Shown one piece after another: positions 1 through 12,456 of a stretch of DNA of 64,000 bases. The stretch is taken from positions 4,204,501 to 4,268,500 of the forward strand of contig CP126205.1 in assembly GCA_030272155.1 (NCBI GenBank). The letters run 5' to 3'. Origin of the DNA: Tetradesmus obliquus. Taxonomy: Eukaryota > Chlorophyta > Chlorophyceae > Sphaeropleales > Scenedesmaceae. Both the position numbers and the translations under genes were made by a program. The notes below the pieces were generated by a model. It had not been told where the DNA came from. It saw only the letters and a list, made by a program, of their open reading frames with translations, and did no database searches. Position 1 is the stretch's first letter; each line of letters starts with the position of its first letter.

Positions 1-375
1 CTCTGGCAGGCGCAGCAGCAGCGCGGCAGCCAGCTCTTGCAGCAATTGCTGCTGCAGCAGCTGCTGCTGCTGGGCCAGGCTGTAGCCCGGCACACTGGCA
101 AAGCCCTGCACAGGTAGCCAGGCACAGTAGCGGCACCACAAGAATAACTCTAGTTGTGTGTGTGCTTTGGGATGGCTGTGCAACTGCAGACAGGTGCAGC
201 AGATGCTGCTGCTGCTGTGCTGCTGCTGGCAGTTTACTGCCTAGTGTACGTCATTGTCAGCTGTCAAGTGCTGATGCATGATGCAAGCAGTAGGGGTAGC
301 TGCATGGTATCAACAGTAGCACTACAACACTCAGACACAGTGCTGTGTGACGCCTCATTTGCAGCACTGCACAAT

Positions 376-421
<46 letters not shown>

Positions 422-2821
422 GCACCTGCAGCAGCCCATACAGCTCGCTGGCTGGCAGCAGCAGAAGCACCCCAGCCAGACCTGGCAGCAGCAACGCCAG
501 CAGCTGATGCTTGCTGGCAACCACATCAGCAGCAGAGGCTGCTGCTGATGCACCTGCTTCACTGCTGCTGCTGCCGCCGCTGCTGCTGATCCAAAGTGGC
601 AGCATCTGGACAAAGCGCACAGCAACAAGGCTGCCTCCAGAGCCGCCGCCGCCGCCGCTGCTGCTGCTGCTGCTGTTGCTGCTACTACCAGCAGGTGCAG
701 CTTCAAGATGCATTTCTATTGCTTGTGGCATCGCGGGCCCAGCCTCCGGCAGCAGGGCCTGCAGTGCGGCACATAACCAGCAACAGAAGAAAGGTTGCAC
801 ACTTGTGTTACAGCGCCGCAGCAGAATTTTTCATGCGGCATCTGGCTTCAGGCTCATGCGCAAAACCTGCTATGAAGAAAGACGTGTGCTGTCATTTGCA
901 CGCTTGAGACAGTTGAGGCAGTTGTCACTTACATAGGTATGGTGCCGCTGCTTCCCTTAGCGCAGTCACCATCAGCCTTGCCCATCCAGGGCCGCATTAT
1001 AGCAGCCTGGCTGCCACTGACCACAGCAGCAGCATTTAAACCACAACGATGCAACACGCACAATCATTTTGGAAAACATATCGCACCAGTATAGCAGCCA
1101 TCAACGGACCCACGTCCAGCCCCTGCCTTGCAGCCAAGCCGTCCAGCATACTAGCCAGCATAATAGCCACAAACAGTAACACAAGCAATGTGAGGCATCC
1201 ATCTCACCAGTATAGCAGACATCAGCGGCCCCACATCCAGCCCCTGCCTTGCAGCCAAGCCATCCAGCAGCCTCAGCAGCTGCAGCTCATCAAACCCTTG
1301 CAGCTGCTGCACAGCAGCCTCCAGCAGCACAGGGTACAGCTGCCCAGTGGGCAGGCGGTACAGGCCAAACCCCAGCGCCAGGTCAGCTAGGGCTTTGGGG
1401 CTGCAGGCCGGCACAAAACCCTCGGCGGTGGCTGCTGCCAGGGAGAGGAAGGTGCTGTGAGTGAAGCCTAGCCGGGCGCAGGCCAGCACCTGCGCGGCTA
1501 TTCCCTGATACATGAAAGGGCAGTAGTGCCAGCAAACACTGGACGTCAGGAGCACAGTCCAACCTCAGCAGATGCAAGCAGCAGCACCTGTGCGGCGATG
1601 ACCTGCATAACAAATGTACAAAAGGCCAACAGCAGTGCCAGCAACCAGTGAGTGCCAGTAATATGGTCAAATGTCAGCAAATGCATGCAGCATCATAATC
1701 AGGCTCAGGCACGTTGAGTGCCACACAACGTTTGAGCATTCTGCCGAGCTGATCTGGACTGCGACTGTTTGTCTGCCAGGGAGAGGAGGGTGCTGTGGGT
1801 GAAGCCCAGCCGGGTGCAAGCCAGCACCTGCGCGGCAATGACCTGTGTGAGACATTTGAAAAGGCAGTGGGTAGCAGCATAGACAGTAATTCATATGTTG
1901 TTTGCTGGGGTTGTTGACCATGGATGACTGTGACGCAGCAAGACTCGACCACTCATCATCATCACACAAGGCGAACGCAGACCATCAACGATCCAGAATC
2001 TACAAGCACAAGTCAAGCTCAGCAACACACCACTCACATCTGGTTGGTAGATTTCCAACATTGCCACGCTTGCCTCGACCCACGACCAGACAGTCTCCTC
2101 GCCAGGCAGCAGCTGACTAATACAACTATACCAAACTTCAAGTGCTTAAGTGCAGATCATCCTCACTCACGTCTGGCTGGTAGATTTCCAACATTGACAC
2201 ACCAGTTTTGATCCAAGACCAGATCGTCTCCTCGCCAGGCAGCAGCCCTGCGCCGCCAAAGGACCCGCTGAGCCCAGCCCTGTCCACTAGCACTTACCTA
2301 ATCCTGCTGTGCTTCACATGTTGAGAGCTGCCAAACCTGAAACTAGCTGTATATGTGCCAGTAAAGCTACGCTGAAGTTTAACTCCACTCACATCTGGCT
2401 GGTAGATCTCCAGCATCGCCACCCCAGCCTTGATCCAAGACCAGACAGTCTCCTCGCCAGGCAGCAGCCCTGCAGTGCCAAAGGACCCGCTGAGCCCAGC
2501 CAGCAGGGGAGGATTCAGCCGCCACGGCACCCAGGTGGATACGCCTTGCGGTTCGAACGCCTCCAGCAGCTGTGGCAGTGTGGCAGCAGCAGCAGCAGCA
2601 GCAGCGTCACAGGGACTGTCAACCGCCAGGGGACCCGGGTGATACGCCCTGAGGCTCGAATGCGTCCAGCAGCTGTGGCAGTGTGGCAGCAGCAGCAGCA
2701 GCGTGGCAGCAGCAGCAGCAGCGTGGCAGCAGCAGCAGCAGCAACAGGGGAGGCGTCAGCCGCCAGGGCACCCAGGTGGATACGCCCTGAGGCTTGAATG
2801 CCTCCAGCAACTGCGGCAGTG

Positions 2822-2863
<42 letters not shown>

Positions 2864-5800
2864 GGGAGGCGTCAGCCGCCACGGCACCCAGGTGGACACA
2901 CCTTGCGGCTCGAATGCCTCAAGCAGATGTGGCAGCAGCAGCAGCAGCAGCAGGGGGACTGTCAGCGGAGCAGAGAGAAGTCTGTTAGCAGAAAAGTCCG
3001 CTACCAGGGGACCCACTAGACAAGCGTCAGCGCCTGCTCAGCCACAACACCGCACACCGAATCAGCAAAAATCGCGGCGGCACGCACTATCGAATCACTT
3101 GTACAGCTTCAACAGCAGCTGACAGCTGCCCCACAGCATCCAGCACAGCAGCAGCAGCCCCAGGTGGTGTGCTGCTGCCGCCTGCTGCCTGCCTGCACAC
3201 ACAGCATTCACTGTGAACTTCAGGGGGTCGTAGCTCAGATGGTAGAGCGCTCGCTTAGCATGCGAGAGGTAGGGGGATCGATACCCTCCGACTCCACAAT
3301 ATTATTTTTCCGCACTCGTCAATTGCTTTTTCGCCCGCTCACCTTCACCAGGAGGTCCGGCGGCGTCGTTTCCAGTGCAGCCAGGCCCTGCAGCAGCTGC
3401 ACGCTGCGCCGCGGGCTCAGCAGCACGGGCCACACGTCACCAAACAGGGCAAGGCTGTTGGCCATGAAGCACTCCACCTGCAGCAGCACACGAAGTGGTA
3501 AACACGAAGCCTGTTGCCTTGGAGCAAAGGCTTGCCAATGACTGGAAGCGAGGGCCACACGTCACCAAACAGGGCAAGGCTGCTGGCCATAAAGCATTCC
3601 ACCTGCAGCAGCACGCAAAGCAAATTCAAGATCAAGCCTGGGGCATGTTGCATGCAGCATTGACAAACTGCTACTGCAGGCTGCAACCCTCACCTGCAGC
3701 CCAGCCATGCCCAGCGCCCACAGCATGACAGCAGCATCGCCGGCAGCCACGCACAGCTCAGCCGGCTGGCAGCTGAAGGACTCCGGCACACCATAGAACA
3801 CACGCGCGCCGACAGCTGCACTGGTGCTGCTGCTGCTACTGCTGCTACTCCTGCTGCCGCGGTGGCCAGTTGACCTTGCGCTGCTCCCATGCCTGCCGCC
3901 GTTCAAGGCCTTCTGAGCTTGCTGCTGCTGCTGTTGCCGTGATGCCGATGCTGATGACTGGAAGCCTCCCCTGGTAACACTGGGGCTGGCTTTCTTGCCT
4001 GCTGCTGGTGCTGCTGCTGCTGCTGCTGCCGCGGTTCTGCTTTGGATATCACTGGCAGCATCAGCAGCCAGCATCTGCTGCAGCAGCAGCTGCTGCTGCT
4101 GGAGCTGCCGCCGCTGCTGCAACAGCTCTGCCAGCAACTGCGCAGCTGCAGCAGCATCAGCAGCATCAGCTGAAGGGCTCTGCTGGCTGCCTGATGTGCC
4201 GGGTGCTGCAGCGCTGCTGCTTGCAGGAGTCAAGCCTGCAGCAGGTGGCCCAGCCGCAGCTGCTGCTGCCGCCGTGCTGTCAATGGCATCATCAAGATCT
4301 GCGATATCCTCTGCCAGCGTCTGCAGGGCTGCTTGGGCTTCCTGTTTGAGCGCTGCTGCGATTTCTTCCCGCACTTCCGCAGGCACTCCCGGCTGGCCGC
4401 CGCTGCGCTGACTCAGCAGCGCCAGCAGCAGGGCCTCGCCTGCAGGAAAAGGGCGCGAAAGGGCGGGAAGATCGGAATTCAAAAAGTCGGCCCCGCGCCA
4501 TTCAGCAGCGCGGTGACAAGCTACTGGCGAACGGCAAGCAGAAGGAAGGTGAAAATGCGCGATTCATAACGACACCATGGCAAGAAAGTAAGGTGTTAGC
4601 CTGTTCCCCTCGACCGGATTCGAACCAGTGACCTAGAGATGCCTTTGGTATGACCACTACAGTCTCCCGCTCTGCCAACTGAGCTACAGGGGGGAACGGC
4701 AGGCAGCGGATTGCGCCTGACCAGATGGCAGAGCAGCAGCGGTGCCCTAGTGTTGACCTGCCACTAGACAATTTTGCTGCTGCCCCGGCGCGCCTCAGCC
4801 AGATCTGCATATTGAAGAAAAAGCAGCCTGCTGACCGCCTGAGGAGTGCGGCGTAAGCACCAGCACAGCCAGCACCCTGTGCAGGCAGCTGGCGTGCTGT
4901 TAAATGTAACCCCGCTGTCTTGAACCTCGGACAATCTACATCATATAGTGGAGCTTCATCCTCAGTGTTGAAACCTCAGCATGTGTGTTCGATTACGGCA
5001 ACCCCCCCATGACTGTTGAGCGTGCTGGACTGCTGGCCCAGTGTCTAGAGGTGCTCAGCTGTTCACTCAGCAGTGCTGCAGCGTGCCTGCAGCAGATTTC
5101 TAGACAACAGCTGGGCCAGTGGATTGCCTGCCATCAAGGTTGTCTGGGTGTTGTATTCTACTTGATTTTTCATCTGCTGTGCGTAGGGAGCAGCAATGTG
5201 CTGGCATTCATATTGCTGCACTCACATCAGCCGGTTGTCAACTGCGTTGCTGGTCTGGCAGCTACCTGGGGCGGTGGTGGTGCCCTTGCTTGTGGTGAAA
5301 GTGTAGCCATGCGGTGGAGTTGCTGCATGTAGTCAGCGGTAGGAGTGGTTTTTTTGTTTTTTGTAGGTCGGCTTAGCTAGTTGCAGCGGTAGGAGTGGTT
5401 TTCTTTTTGCTTGGATGTAGTGCAGCCTAGTGCTTGTCATGCAGCAACAGCAGTGTGGTGTTGCAGCCAGGTCTCTGTCAGTGTTGCTTGCATGCTCTAT
5501 CATGCTATGCGCTTGCATGCTTGCTTGCCATGCCATGCTGTCCCTTGGAGGCGACCACTCGGTTTTGCTGCAGCATTGTGGTCATTTTGCTAGGCGGGCA
5601 GTGAGGCTGCAGACTTGCTGTTCCGTCGAAATGGTGGTGGGGGACGGAGTTGGACTTGCAACCCTACCTGGCTGGTATGACACGCCAGTTCAAGAGGCTG
5701 GAATTGCCTGGCCCCCATGTGTAACATACACTAACTAGCACTGCACTATCTAGCACTGCACACCGTGGAACCCCCTCTTCTTATGCTTGCTTAGCAACAC

Positions 5801-8449
5801 CTACAGTGGCCACACTGCTCCCACCCGCTCCCGCTTCCCCTCCCAGTAGTACACGTAGTACGTGTTGCGCTTGAAAACACGCTGATGCAGCGTTACCTTT
5901 CACCTATGCCTACCGTGCGGCTGCCGGAAATCTTGGACACTACCTGTAACTCAGTAGAGCTCTGCTCACCAACACCTGCAAGCAGTAAACACCCGGCACC
6001 CCTTTCCCGCATTCCTTTGCACTCACATTCAGCTAGTTGGAGTGACAGCCGCACATCCAGCTCCCTCGCCAGTGCATCCAGCAGATCAGCAGGCACACCT
6101 CCAGCAGCAGCAGCAGCACTGCTGCCGCCGCTGCCAGCCGCCGCCGCCCACTCGCCAGCCGCCGCGGCGATCAGCACCAGGCTGGCCGTCGGCGCCGTTT
6201 GTAACATGTTATTATCGATGAGGCGGCTGGCGGTGTGCTGCAGCAGCAGCCCCGGCGGCTCGTGTGGCGCGAGGCGGCTGAGGCCTGCTGCTGCTGCTGC
6301 CAGTGCATGCGGGGGCCAGCCTGCCAGGCGGTACTGTTGTGTGGCGTGGTGCTCCATGAAGTCACACAGCAGCCTGAACACCTGGCCAAATAATGATCAA
6401 CAGTACAATACGGCAACAAACAGCATTTCAGTCAGTGTGGCGTGGTGCTCCATGAAGTCACACAGCAGCCTGAACACCTGAAGAGAAGCATAACAGGGTG
6501 ATGCAGAGTAAAGCAGAGAATCCAGCAGTGGGTCAGAAGCGGCAGCGAGACGATGGGCTGCTGCTGCTGCTGCTGCTGCCAGAGCGGCGGGGGGCCAGCC
6601 TGCCAGGCGGTAGTGTTGCGTGGCGTGGTGTTGAATTGAACTTGAAGTCACATAGCAGCCTGAACACCTGGAGAAGTGTAACAGTATGATACAATCATGT
6701 ACAACAGAGATTGACAGAAGAAGTGGAAGCGGCAGCGGTGAGATGGGGGAGTGCAATGCACTGTATGGCAAAAGACAGTGTTCAGGTCAGGGTGGCGTGT
6801 TGCTGTATGCCGTCACACAGCAGGCTGAAGACCTGACCGGACAATGACAACAGCAAGGTATGGTACACGGGCAGCAGTCTAGTCAGTGTGGCGTGGTGCT
6901 GCACGCACCACCGCCAGCAGGCTGAACACCTGAGGAGGGCAAAGTGGCGGCAGCCAAGCAGACACATAGACGGAATCCAATGCAATGCAAGTAGCGGAGA
7001 TGGCAGTGGAAGCAGAAGCGTTCAGCGGTGCCATTGAGTGGCAGCAGCAGCAACGGTCACCAGTCAGCTTGACGATCAACACCATTGGTGCACACAGCCG
7101 TGCAAAGCAAGGACACGTCTTGGCGTAAACATTGGGACGGGTTTATTCATGTACCTCAACATGGCAACCCACCACATGCTTTGAGTTTCATCTTCCAAGC
7201 ATGCTTTCCAGGTCTCACCACTTGTGACAGCAGGGTGCGTTGTCCAGCAGTGCCTGCTTCTGCTGCAGCCAGCCCAGGGCCCACACCAACTAGAGGAGCC
7301 AAGGGGCTCACAGTTGTCAGCTTCAAATCATGTTGATCATCACCACACACAACAGCCCATTCAGATATACAAAGACCATCGCACGACGCAACTCTGGCGA
7401 CTTGTCAAGAAAACAGTGCAGAAGGAAGCACAGGTGTCATCAACCATTCACAGGTGTCATCAGGCTGTTTAGGGCTCACCAGTTGTGACAGCTCCGGTGC
7501 ATTGTCCAGCAGGCCTTGCCTGTGCTGCAGCCAGCCAGGGCCCACACCAAGTACAGAAAATACGACATCAACCATAAACTCATTCGTAGGTGTCACCAGA
7601 CTCACCAGTTGTGACAGCTTTGGTGCGTTGTCCAGCAGGCCTTGCCTGTGCTGCAGCCAGCCCAGGGCCCACACCAACTACAGACAATACAATATCAACC
7701 ATAATCCCATTCACAGGTGTCACAACTTGTGTTTTACACGACGAGACCAAAGCCGGTTTTCGAGCCAATGACAGGTTCATTGGGCAACCACTACAACCAC
7801 CATCCACTGGATTTGTGGATGTCATAAGACTCACCAGCTGTGACAGCTCGGGTGCATTGTCCAGCATGCCTTGCTTGTGCTGCAGCCAGCCCAACGCCCA
7901 CACCAACTAGACAAGCCAAGTGCCTCACAGTTATCAGCTTACATCGAATTGATGACCACACACAATAGGCCCATCAGATAGTCATGATTATAAACCATCA
8001 AACAACGTGAAGTTCGCTATTTGTCAGGTAAGCACAATACAGAAGTCATCACCAGCCATGCAAAGCTATCATCAGGCTGTTCGGGGCTTACCAGCTGTGA
8101 CAGCTTTGGTGCGTTGTCCAGCAGCGCCTGCTTGTGCTGCAGCCAGCCCAGGGTCCACACCAACTACAGACAGCAAAACATAAACCATAAACCCATTCAC
8201 AGGTCTCATCAGGCTCACCAGTTGAGACAGCTCGGGTGCATTGTCCAGCATGCCTTGCTTGTGCTGCAGCCAGCCCAGGGCCCACACCACGCCAGCGCTG
8301 CAGCAGGGGGACAGCCCACGCACCAGCACAGACACGCCGCCACTGGTACTGCTGGCATTTGAACTGCTTGCATATGTACTGCTCACATCTGTACTGCTCA
8401 CATTTGTGGTGCTTGCATCTGTACTGCAATCTGTACTGCCCACTGCAAA

Positions 8450-8480
<31 letters not shown>

Positions 8481-8698
8481 TTTGGAGCGGCTGGCCGCGC
8501 CAGCTGCGCCATCAGCAGCGCATATAGTGGCAGCGGCACAGCTGCATCTGTTGCCGCAAATGCATGCAGCAGCGCAGCAGCCTGCGGGTCACTGAAGAAC
8601 CAACCCACACCACCAGCAGGCCTGCTGCTGCTGCTGCTGCTGTTCTGCAATGCCTCTGGCTCTGATGAGTGTGCCGCATTATTCACATCATCACCATG

Positions 8699-8745
<47 letters not shown>

Positions 8746-9465
8746 GCTTCCAGGCATACTCAGCCAGGGCCAGGTGTGCCGGGTGCAGCAGCCAGCTGGT
8801 GCGGGCCCTGGGCGGCAGCTGCTGGTGCAGCACAGCCCAGCGCAGCGCAGCCAGCACCAGCTCAGACGGCGACAACCCTGGCGCTGCTGCTGCTGCTGCT
8901 TGCTGCTCGCGCAGCTGAACATCAGGTGCACCATCACGTTGAGAGTGTCCTGCTGTGTTGCCTTGCTGCTGCTGTGGCAGTGGCGGCAGTGCAGGCGGCC
9001 CTCGCACCTTTGGCGGCAGCAGCTGCAGCAGCAGCGCCGCCAGGTGGTGCAGCGTCGGTGCTGCCAGCAGCTGCTGTGCTACGCTGCTGCTGCCATCACC
9101 CGCTGCACCCTGCTGCTGCTGCTGCTGCTGGATCTCTGTGATTGTTGCTTGCAGCAGCAGCAGATCATTCTCCTCCTCCCGCAGACCATCCCACTCGTCA
9201 TATTCGTCCGGAGTAACAAATGCCGCCTCGTCACCTTCCCCAGGGGGCACCATCACAGGGTTTACTTTCTGGGCATGGCTCTGCTTTGGTATTACGTAAT
9301 CCCCTTCCAATGCGCTAGTGATCCAGTCACCAATGCCTGCAGCTTGGAACAGCTCAGGGTTGGTGGTGCCTGGTGGTAGCCGCTCGTGTTGCTGCTGCTG
9401 CTGCCGCCGAGCCTTACCCTGCCGCTGCTGCTGCCGCTGCTGCTGCTGCTGCTGTCGAGCCTTAC

Positions 9466-9517
<52 letters not shown>

Positions 9518-9834
9518 TCGAGCTTTACCCTGCTGCTGCTGCTGTTGAGTGCGAGGTTTGGGTTCAGGATTGAGTGCGCCTGCTGCTGCTGCCCTCTCAG
9601 CGCCATACAAGCCCTCCCCCACACCTCCTATGTTGAAGATGGCAGCAGGGCCGGCAGCAATGAGAGGCAGCACCCCTGCAGGAGCCCCTGCCACCACACT
9701 GCCGACACTGCTGACGGTCCTGCTGCTCATGCTACTGCTGTCATTGTCTTGCCTGCGGCTGCCTGTCTCACTTCTCCCCTCTCCTTGCTGGAAGCCCGTG
9801 GCAGCAGCAGCAGCAGCCTGTTCACTCTGAGAAT

Positions 9835-9868
<34 letters not shown>

Positions 9869-9886
9869 TGCTGCATCTAACCCTGA

Positions 9887-9919
<33 letters not shown>

Positions 9920-10303
9920 GCTGTCCATGGCTCGCACCTCCTCGCCTCCGAGCGTCAAAAATCGCAGCAGCTCGACAGCGTCGCCGCTAAACCCCTCCTC
10001 CTGCTGCAAAACCCTGGCTGCATTGCTGCCCCACTGCCCAAGCCCCGCCTGCATCTGCTGCTCCTCAAGATCCTCCTCCTGCTGCTGCTGCTCCTCATCC
10101 TCTGCTGTCACTGCTGCTGGATCAGCAGACCCAAACGCTGCCGCCGGCAATCCTGCCCGACTGCTGCTGCTGCTGCTGCTGCTGAGCTGTGCAACAGACA
10201 GCCCCAAATCAATGCTGCCATCAGCCTTCCTCCACACACCAGGCCCATCACCCGGCTGCTGATACGACCCAGAGGCAGCAGCAGCAGCAGCAGCAGCCTT
10301 GGC

Positions 10304-10339
<36 letters not shown>

Positions 10340-10817
10340 CTGCTGCGCCTTACCTAGACGCCGTGGCTGCTGCTGCTGCTGCTTACCCCGCTGCTTGCTC
10401 TGCTGCTGCTGCTGAGCGAGCTCCTGCTGCTGCTCAAACAGCAAGTACTGCTGCTGCAGCCACTGCCGTGTGGCAGGCTCCAGGTCATTGTTCAGCGCCA
10501 GAGGCAGCCCAGGCCCCCCCTCAGTCCACTGCTGCAGCAGCGGCAGCAGCGCGCGCTGCTGCCGCCGGGCCCTTGCTGCTGCTGCGCGGCGCTGCCGCTG
10601 CTCTGCTGCTGTGGTGGGCGGCCGCTGTTTACTGCCTCCTTTGGCGGAGATGCTGCTGCCTGGCTTTGATGCTGCTGCTGCTGCTGCCGAATTGTCGGCA
10701 ACTGCGAGTAAGTCAGCAGCATCTGCTGCATCTGCCTGCTGCATCTGGCTGAACAGGGAGCGCAGCGCAGAGCCTTCGTCCCTGGCTGCGGCAGGTGTTG
10801 CACTGCTTGTCGTTCCA

Positions 10818-10864
<47 letters not shown>

Positions 10865-10986
10865 GCCTGGCCGTTTACTTTTTACATCTGCCTCAGTGAA
10901 CACCAGCAGGCCTCCTAAGTCACTGCTGCTGCTGCTGTCATCTTCACCTTCGTCTGCCTCTTCTGCTGACGACCATGCCTGGGGCC

Positions 10987-11018
<32 letters not shown>

Positions 11019-11121
11019 TCATCGTCGTCATCGATTTCACCATCCGATTCTGCATCTACATTAGTATCTAGTTCTGCATCATCCAGCACATCCCAATCAA
11101 CATCATCTGCATCCTGGCCTG

Positions 11122-11166
<45 letters not shown>

Positions 11167-11519
11167 CTGCTGCAGCAGAGCCGCCATCAGCCTGCTGTTG
11201 CCTGCCGAAGGTCTGCCGCTGTCGCGACTGTTGCTGCTGCTGCCGTTGGCTGCTATCACCAGATCTCTTGGCACCCTGCCGTTGCTTGCTCTGCTGTGGC
11301 CTCTTGCTGCTGCTGCTGCTGCCGCTGCTGCTGCTGCTGCTGCTACTGCCAGCGTTAGGGTTGTTTGGGCTTGACTGTGGCAAGGCTGTGACTGCCACTA
11401 AGCGCCGCGTGTGTGTGCTGCTTGTTATGCTGCAGCCAGCTTTGCAGCCTCCCCTGTATAGCCTGCAGTAAGGCAGTCTTCCGACTGATGCGGCTGCAAC
11501 GCTGCTGCTGCTGCTGCTA

Positions 11520-11560
<41 letters not shown>

Positions 11561-11656
11561 ATTGCAGGCTGCTTGCAAGTGGCTCGCTGCAGGTGCCTGC
11601 AGGCAGCAGTAGGGCAGGGCATGAAGATGCACTGGAGTGCGTACTAGGCGGTGCAT
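1..11656 (-). CDS. Large OPR/FASTK-like helical-repeat protein, spliced, 3' end off the window
   Basis: Exons read on the minus strand: 8219-11656, 6027-6381, 3694-4439, 3343-3477, 2393-2569, 1208-1504, 426-758 and 1-105 (continuing). All have AG/GT borders, and the phases join (0, then 1, then 0 throughout), giving about 1,860 codons so far. The first exon (1,146 codons) starts at the ATG at 11654-11656. It has an arginine-rich, acid-poor N-terminus suggestive of an organelle transit peptide, then long Ser, Gln and Ala runs and an acidic patch. The helical part shows motifs such as VWALGWLQHKQ, VMLWALGMAGLQ and RLLDGLAARQGL, with roughly 36-38 residue spacing in exon 1208-1504. This resembles algal OPR or FASTK/RAP proteins that bind organelle RNA; the family is inferred, and no RAP domain is seen in the window. 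Joining 6027-6381 to 3694-4439 across a 1.6-kb intron rests on phase agreement, so two genes remain possible. Most introns carry partial exon copies. Confidence 0.6.
1087..1852 (-). repeat. Copies of both edges of exon 1208-1504
   Basis: The exon start (AAQVLACARLGFTHST) recurs at about 1770-1852 and in shorter form near 1560-1610, both on the acceptor side. The exon end (GLDVGPLMSAIL) recurs at 1087-1150 on the donor side. A similar copy of exon 3343-3477 lies at about 3548-3612. Confidence 0.75.
2038..2935 (-). repeat. Copies of both edges of exon 2393-2569
   Basis: The start of the exon (LLEAFEPQGVSTWVPWR) is copied at about 2621-2680, 2750-2820 and 2870-2935, each beside a CAG/CTG tract. 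The end of the exon (EIYQPD plus GTGAGT) is copied at about 2165-2290 and 2038-2110. Start copies lie on the acceptor side of the exon and end copies on the donor side. Confidence 0.8.
3224..3296 (+). tRNA. tRNA-Ala (AGC)
   Basis: A 73-nt cloverleaf. The acceptor stem GGGGTCG pairs with CGACTCC (one G-T wobble), the anticodon stem-loop is CTCGC-TTAGCAT-GCGAG with anticodon AGC, and the discriminator is A. A run of five T at 3305-3309 just downstream fits a Pol III terminator. It lies in an intron of the helical-repeat gene, on the opposite strand. Confidence 0.97.
4605..4693 (-). tRNA. tRNA-Tyr (GTA) with a 16-nt intron
   Basis: The anticodon loop is CTGTAGA after removal of a 16-nt intron at 4641-4656, placed between positions 37 and 38 as is usual for nuclear tRNA-Tyr. 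D stem GCTC/GAGC and T arm ACTGG-TTCGAAT-CCGGT are intact. The acceptor stem CCCCCTG/CGAGGGG has one C-A mismatch at 5-68. It lies in the long intron between exons 6027-6381 and 3694-4439 of the helical-repeat gene, on the same strand as that gene, if the one-gene model is right. Confidence 0.93.
6430..6934 (-). repeat. Four copies of an exon start with its acceptor
   Basis: The parent is the start of exon 6027-6381 (CAG then VFRLLCDFMEHHAT). Copies lie at about 6430-6482, 6590-6672, 6790-6834 and 6888-6934. Each keeps the CAG acceptor and roughly the first 15 codons, then decays. None has a donor at its far end, so they are acceptor-side copies trapped in the 3' part of the intron. Confidence 0.8.
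7219..8163 (-). repeat. Five copies of a 72-nt exon end with donor, three with both splice sites intact
   Basis: Downstream of the 3.4-kb exon, whose last 24 codons are the parent, five near-identical copies lie at 8092-8163, 7835-7906, 7606-7677, 7480-7550 and 7219-7289. The first three are exactly 72 nt, open in phase 0, preceded by TAG and followed by GTAAGC or GTGAGT/C. They could be spliced in as 24-residue helical units beginning LVW-LGWLQHKQ. The last two are 71 nt, so would shift the frame, and the 7480 copy also has a changed acceptor. Confidence 0.85.
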
Positions 11657-12456
11657 GCTGCTGCCAGATGCAGACGCAGCTACACAATGCTCTGCATACC
11701 ATATATCAGCTAAATCATTGTATCGCCTGCAGATGCATGTATGGATGCTAGCCGGTCCTCAACATGCCCTCCATCAATCGCCGTGCAAACCCATCCTGCC
11801 CACCCACCCTGTACGCCACTGGGCAGCTCCTGCTGCAGCTGCTGCGGCATGCTGCACAGCTGCTGGCAGCCCACCGCATGCTGTGCTGGAGAAAGAACAC
11901 TGACGTCACCTGCTGCTGCTGCTGCCCCTGTTGGTAGTGGTGGTGGTGGTGCTGCTGCTGCTGCTGCTGCTGTTGCGTGTTGCTGCCTTGAAGCGGCGAG
12001 AGGAACCGCTACATCACGACTGAAAGATTTAACACATGTAAAATGATTATTTCGGCTGAAGCAGCCCGCAGAGATGTGTGATGTTTAAGCATGAGGCCCT
12101 TTACAGCAACAGCAGATGTCAGCAGCAATCATCTCTTGCATCCAGCCACAGAGCTAGCTAGCGCACAAGATGCATCAATCGCCAATCAATGTGTGACCAG
12201 GGATGTGGCGGACTTGGTTGGCTGAGTGGGAGTTTGCCACACACTGCGTACGGACATTGTCCTGACGTGTTACTGCTGCAACTGTATACCAGGTCGCGCA
12301 GTCTACGGAGGAGCAAGCTGCGCCATGCGGACTCTGAAAGCTAGTATAAAAACAATCGCCTGACGCTTATCTCATTACTGCGAGCAGCAGACGCAACTTG
12401 TTTTCAAAACACAGCTTCTCAGGACCGGCGGATCATAGCTTGCGTCAATCGTGATC
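11657..12456. other. Divergent intergenic region (shared promoter region)
   Basis: This 800-bp stretch separates the start codons of the minus-strand helical-repeat gene and the plus-strand DEG9 gene, so both promoters must lie here. It has a CTG tract near 11950-11972 and no open reading frame with recognisable content. The only clear core element is the TATA box listed separately. Confidence 0.6.
12345..12352 (+). promoter_or_regulatory. TATA box of the DEG9 gene
   Basis: TATAAAAA lies 105 bp upstream of the DEG9 start codon, in the divergent intergenic region. Its position implies a 5' leader of roughly 75-80 nt. Confidence 0.6.

Noticed and set aside
264-800. Many long open frames of pure Ala, Ser, Leu, Cys or Gln on both strands across CAG/CTG tracts
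   Set aside because: A triplet repeat is open in all six frames. Only frames bounded by splice sites and joined in phase were kept.
3562-4482. A 306-codon frame as a separate gene starting at 4482
   Set aside because: Its first codon is TTG, and a strong acceptor (TTTTCCTGCAG) lies at 4440-4450. The coding part is read as an internal exon, 3694-4439.
4985-5332. A 115-codon plus-strand reading frame as a gene
   Set aside because: No recognisable motif, no splice or promoter support, and it lies in an intron of the minus-strand gene.
5781-5890. A possible last exon that would end the helical-repeat gene with a stop at 5781-5783
   Set aside because: Its translation has no helical-repeat character, and exon 6027-6381 joins in phase to exon 3694-4439. 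It stays an alternative only.
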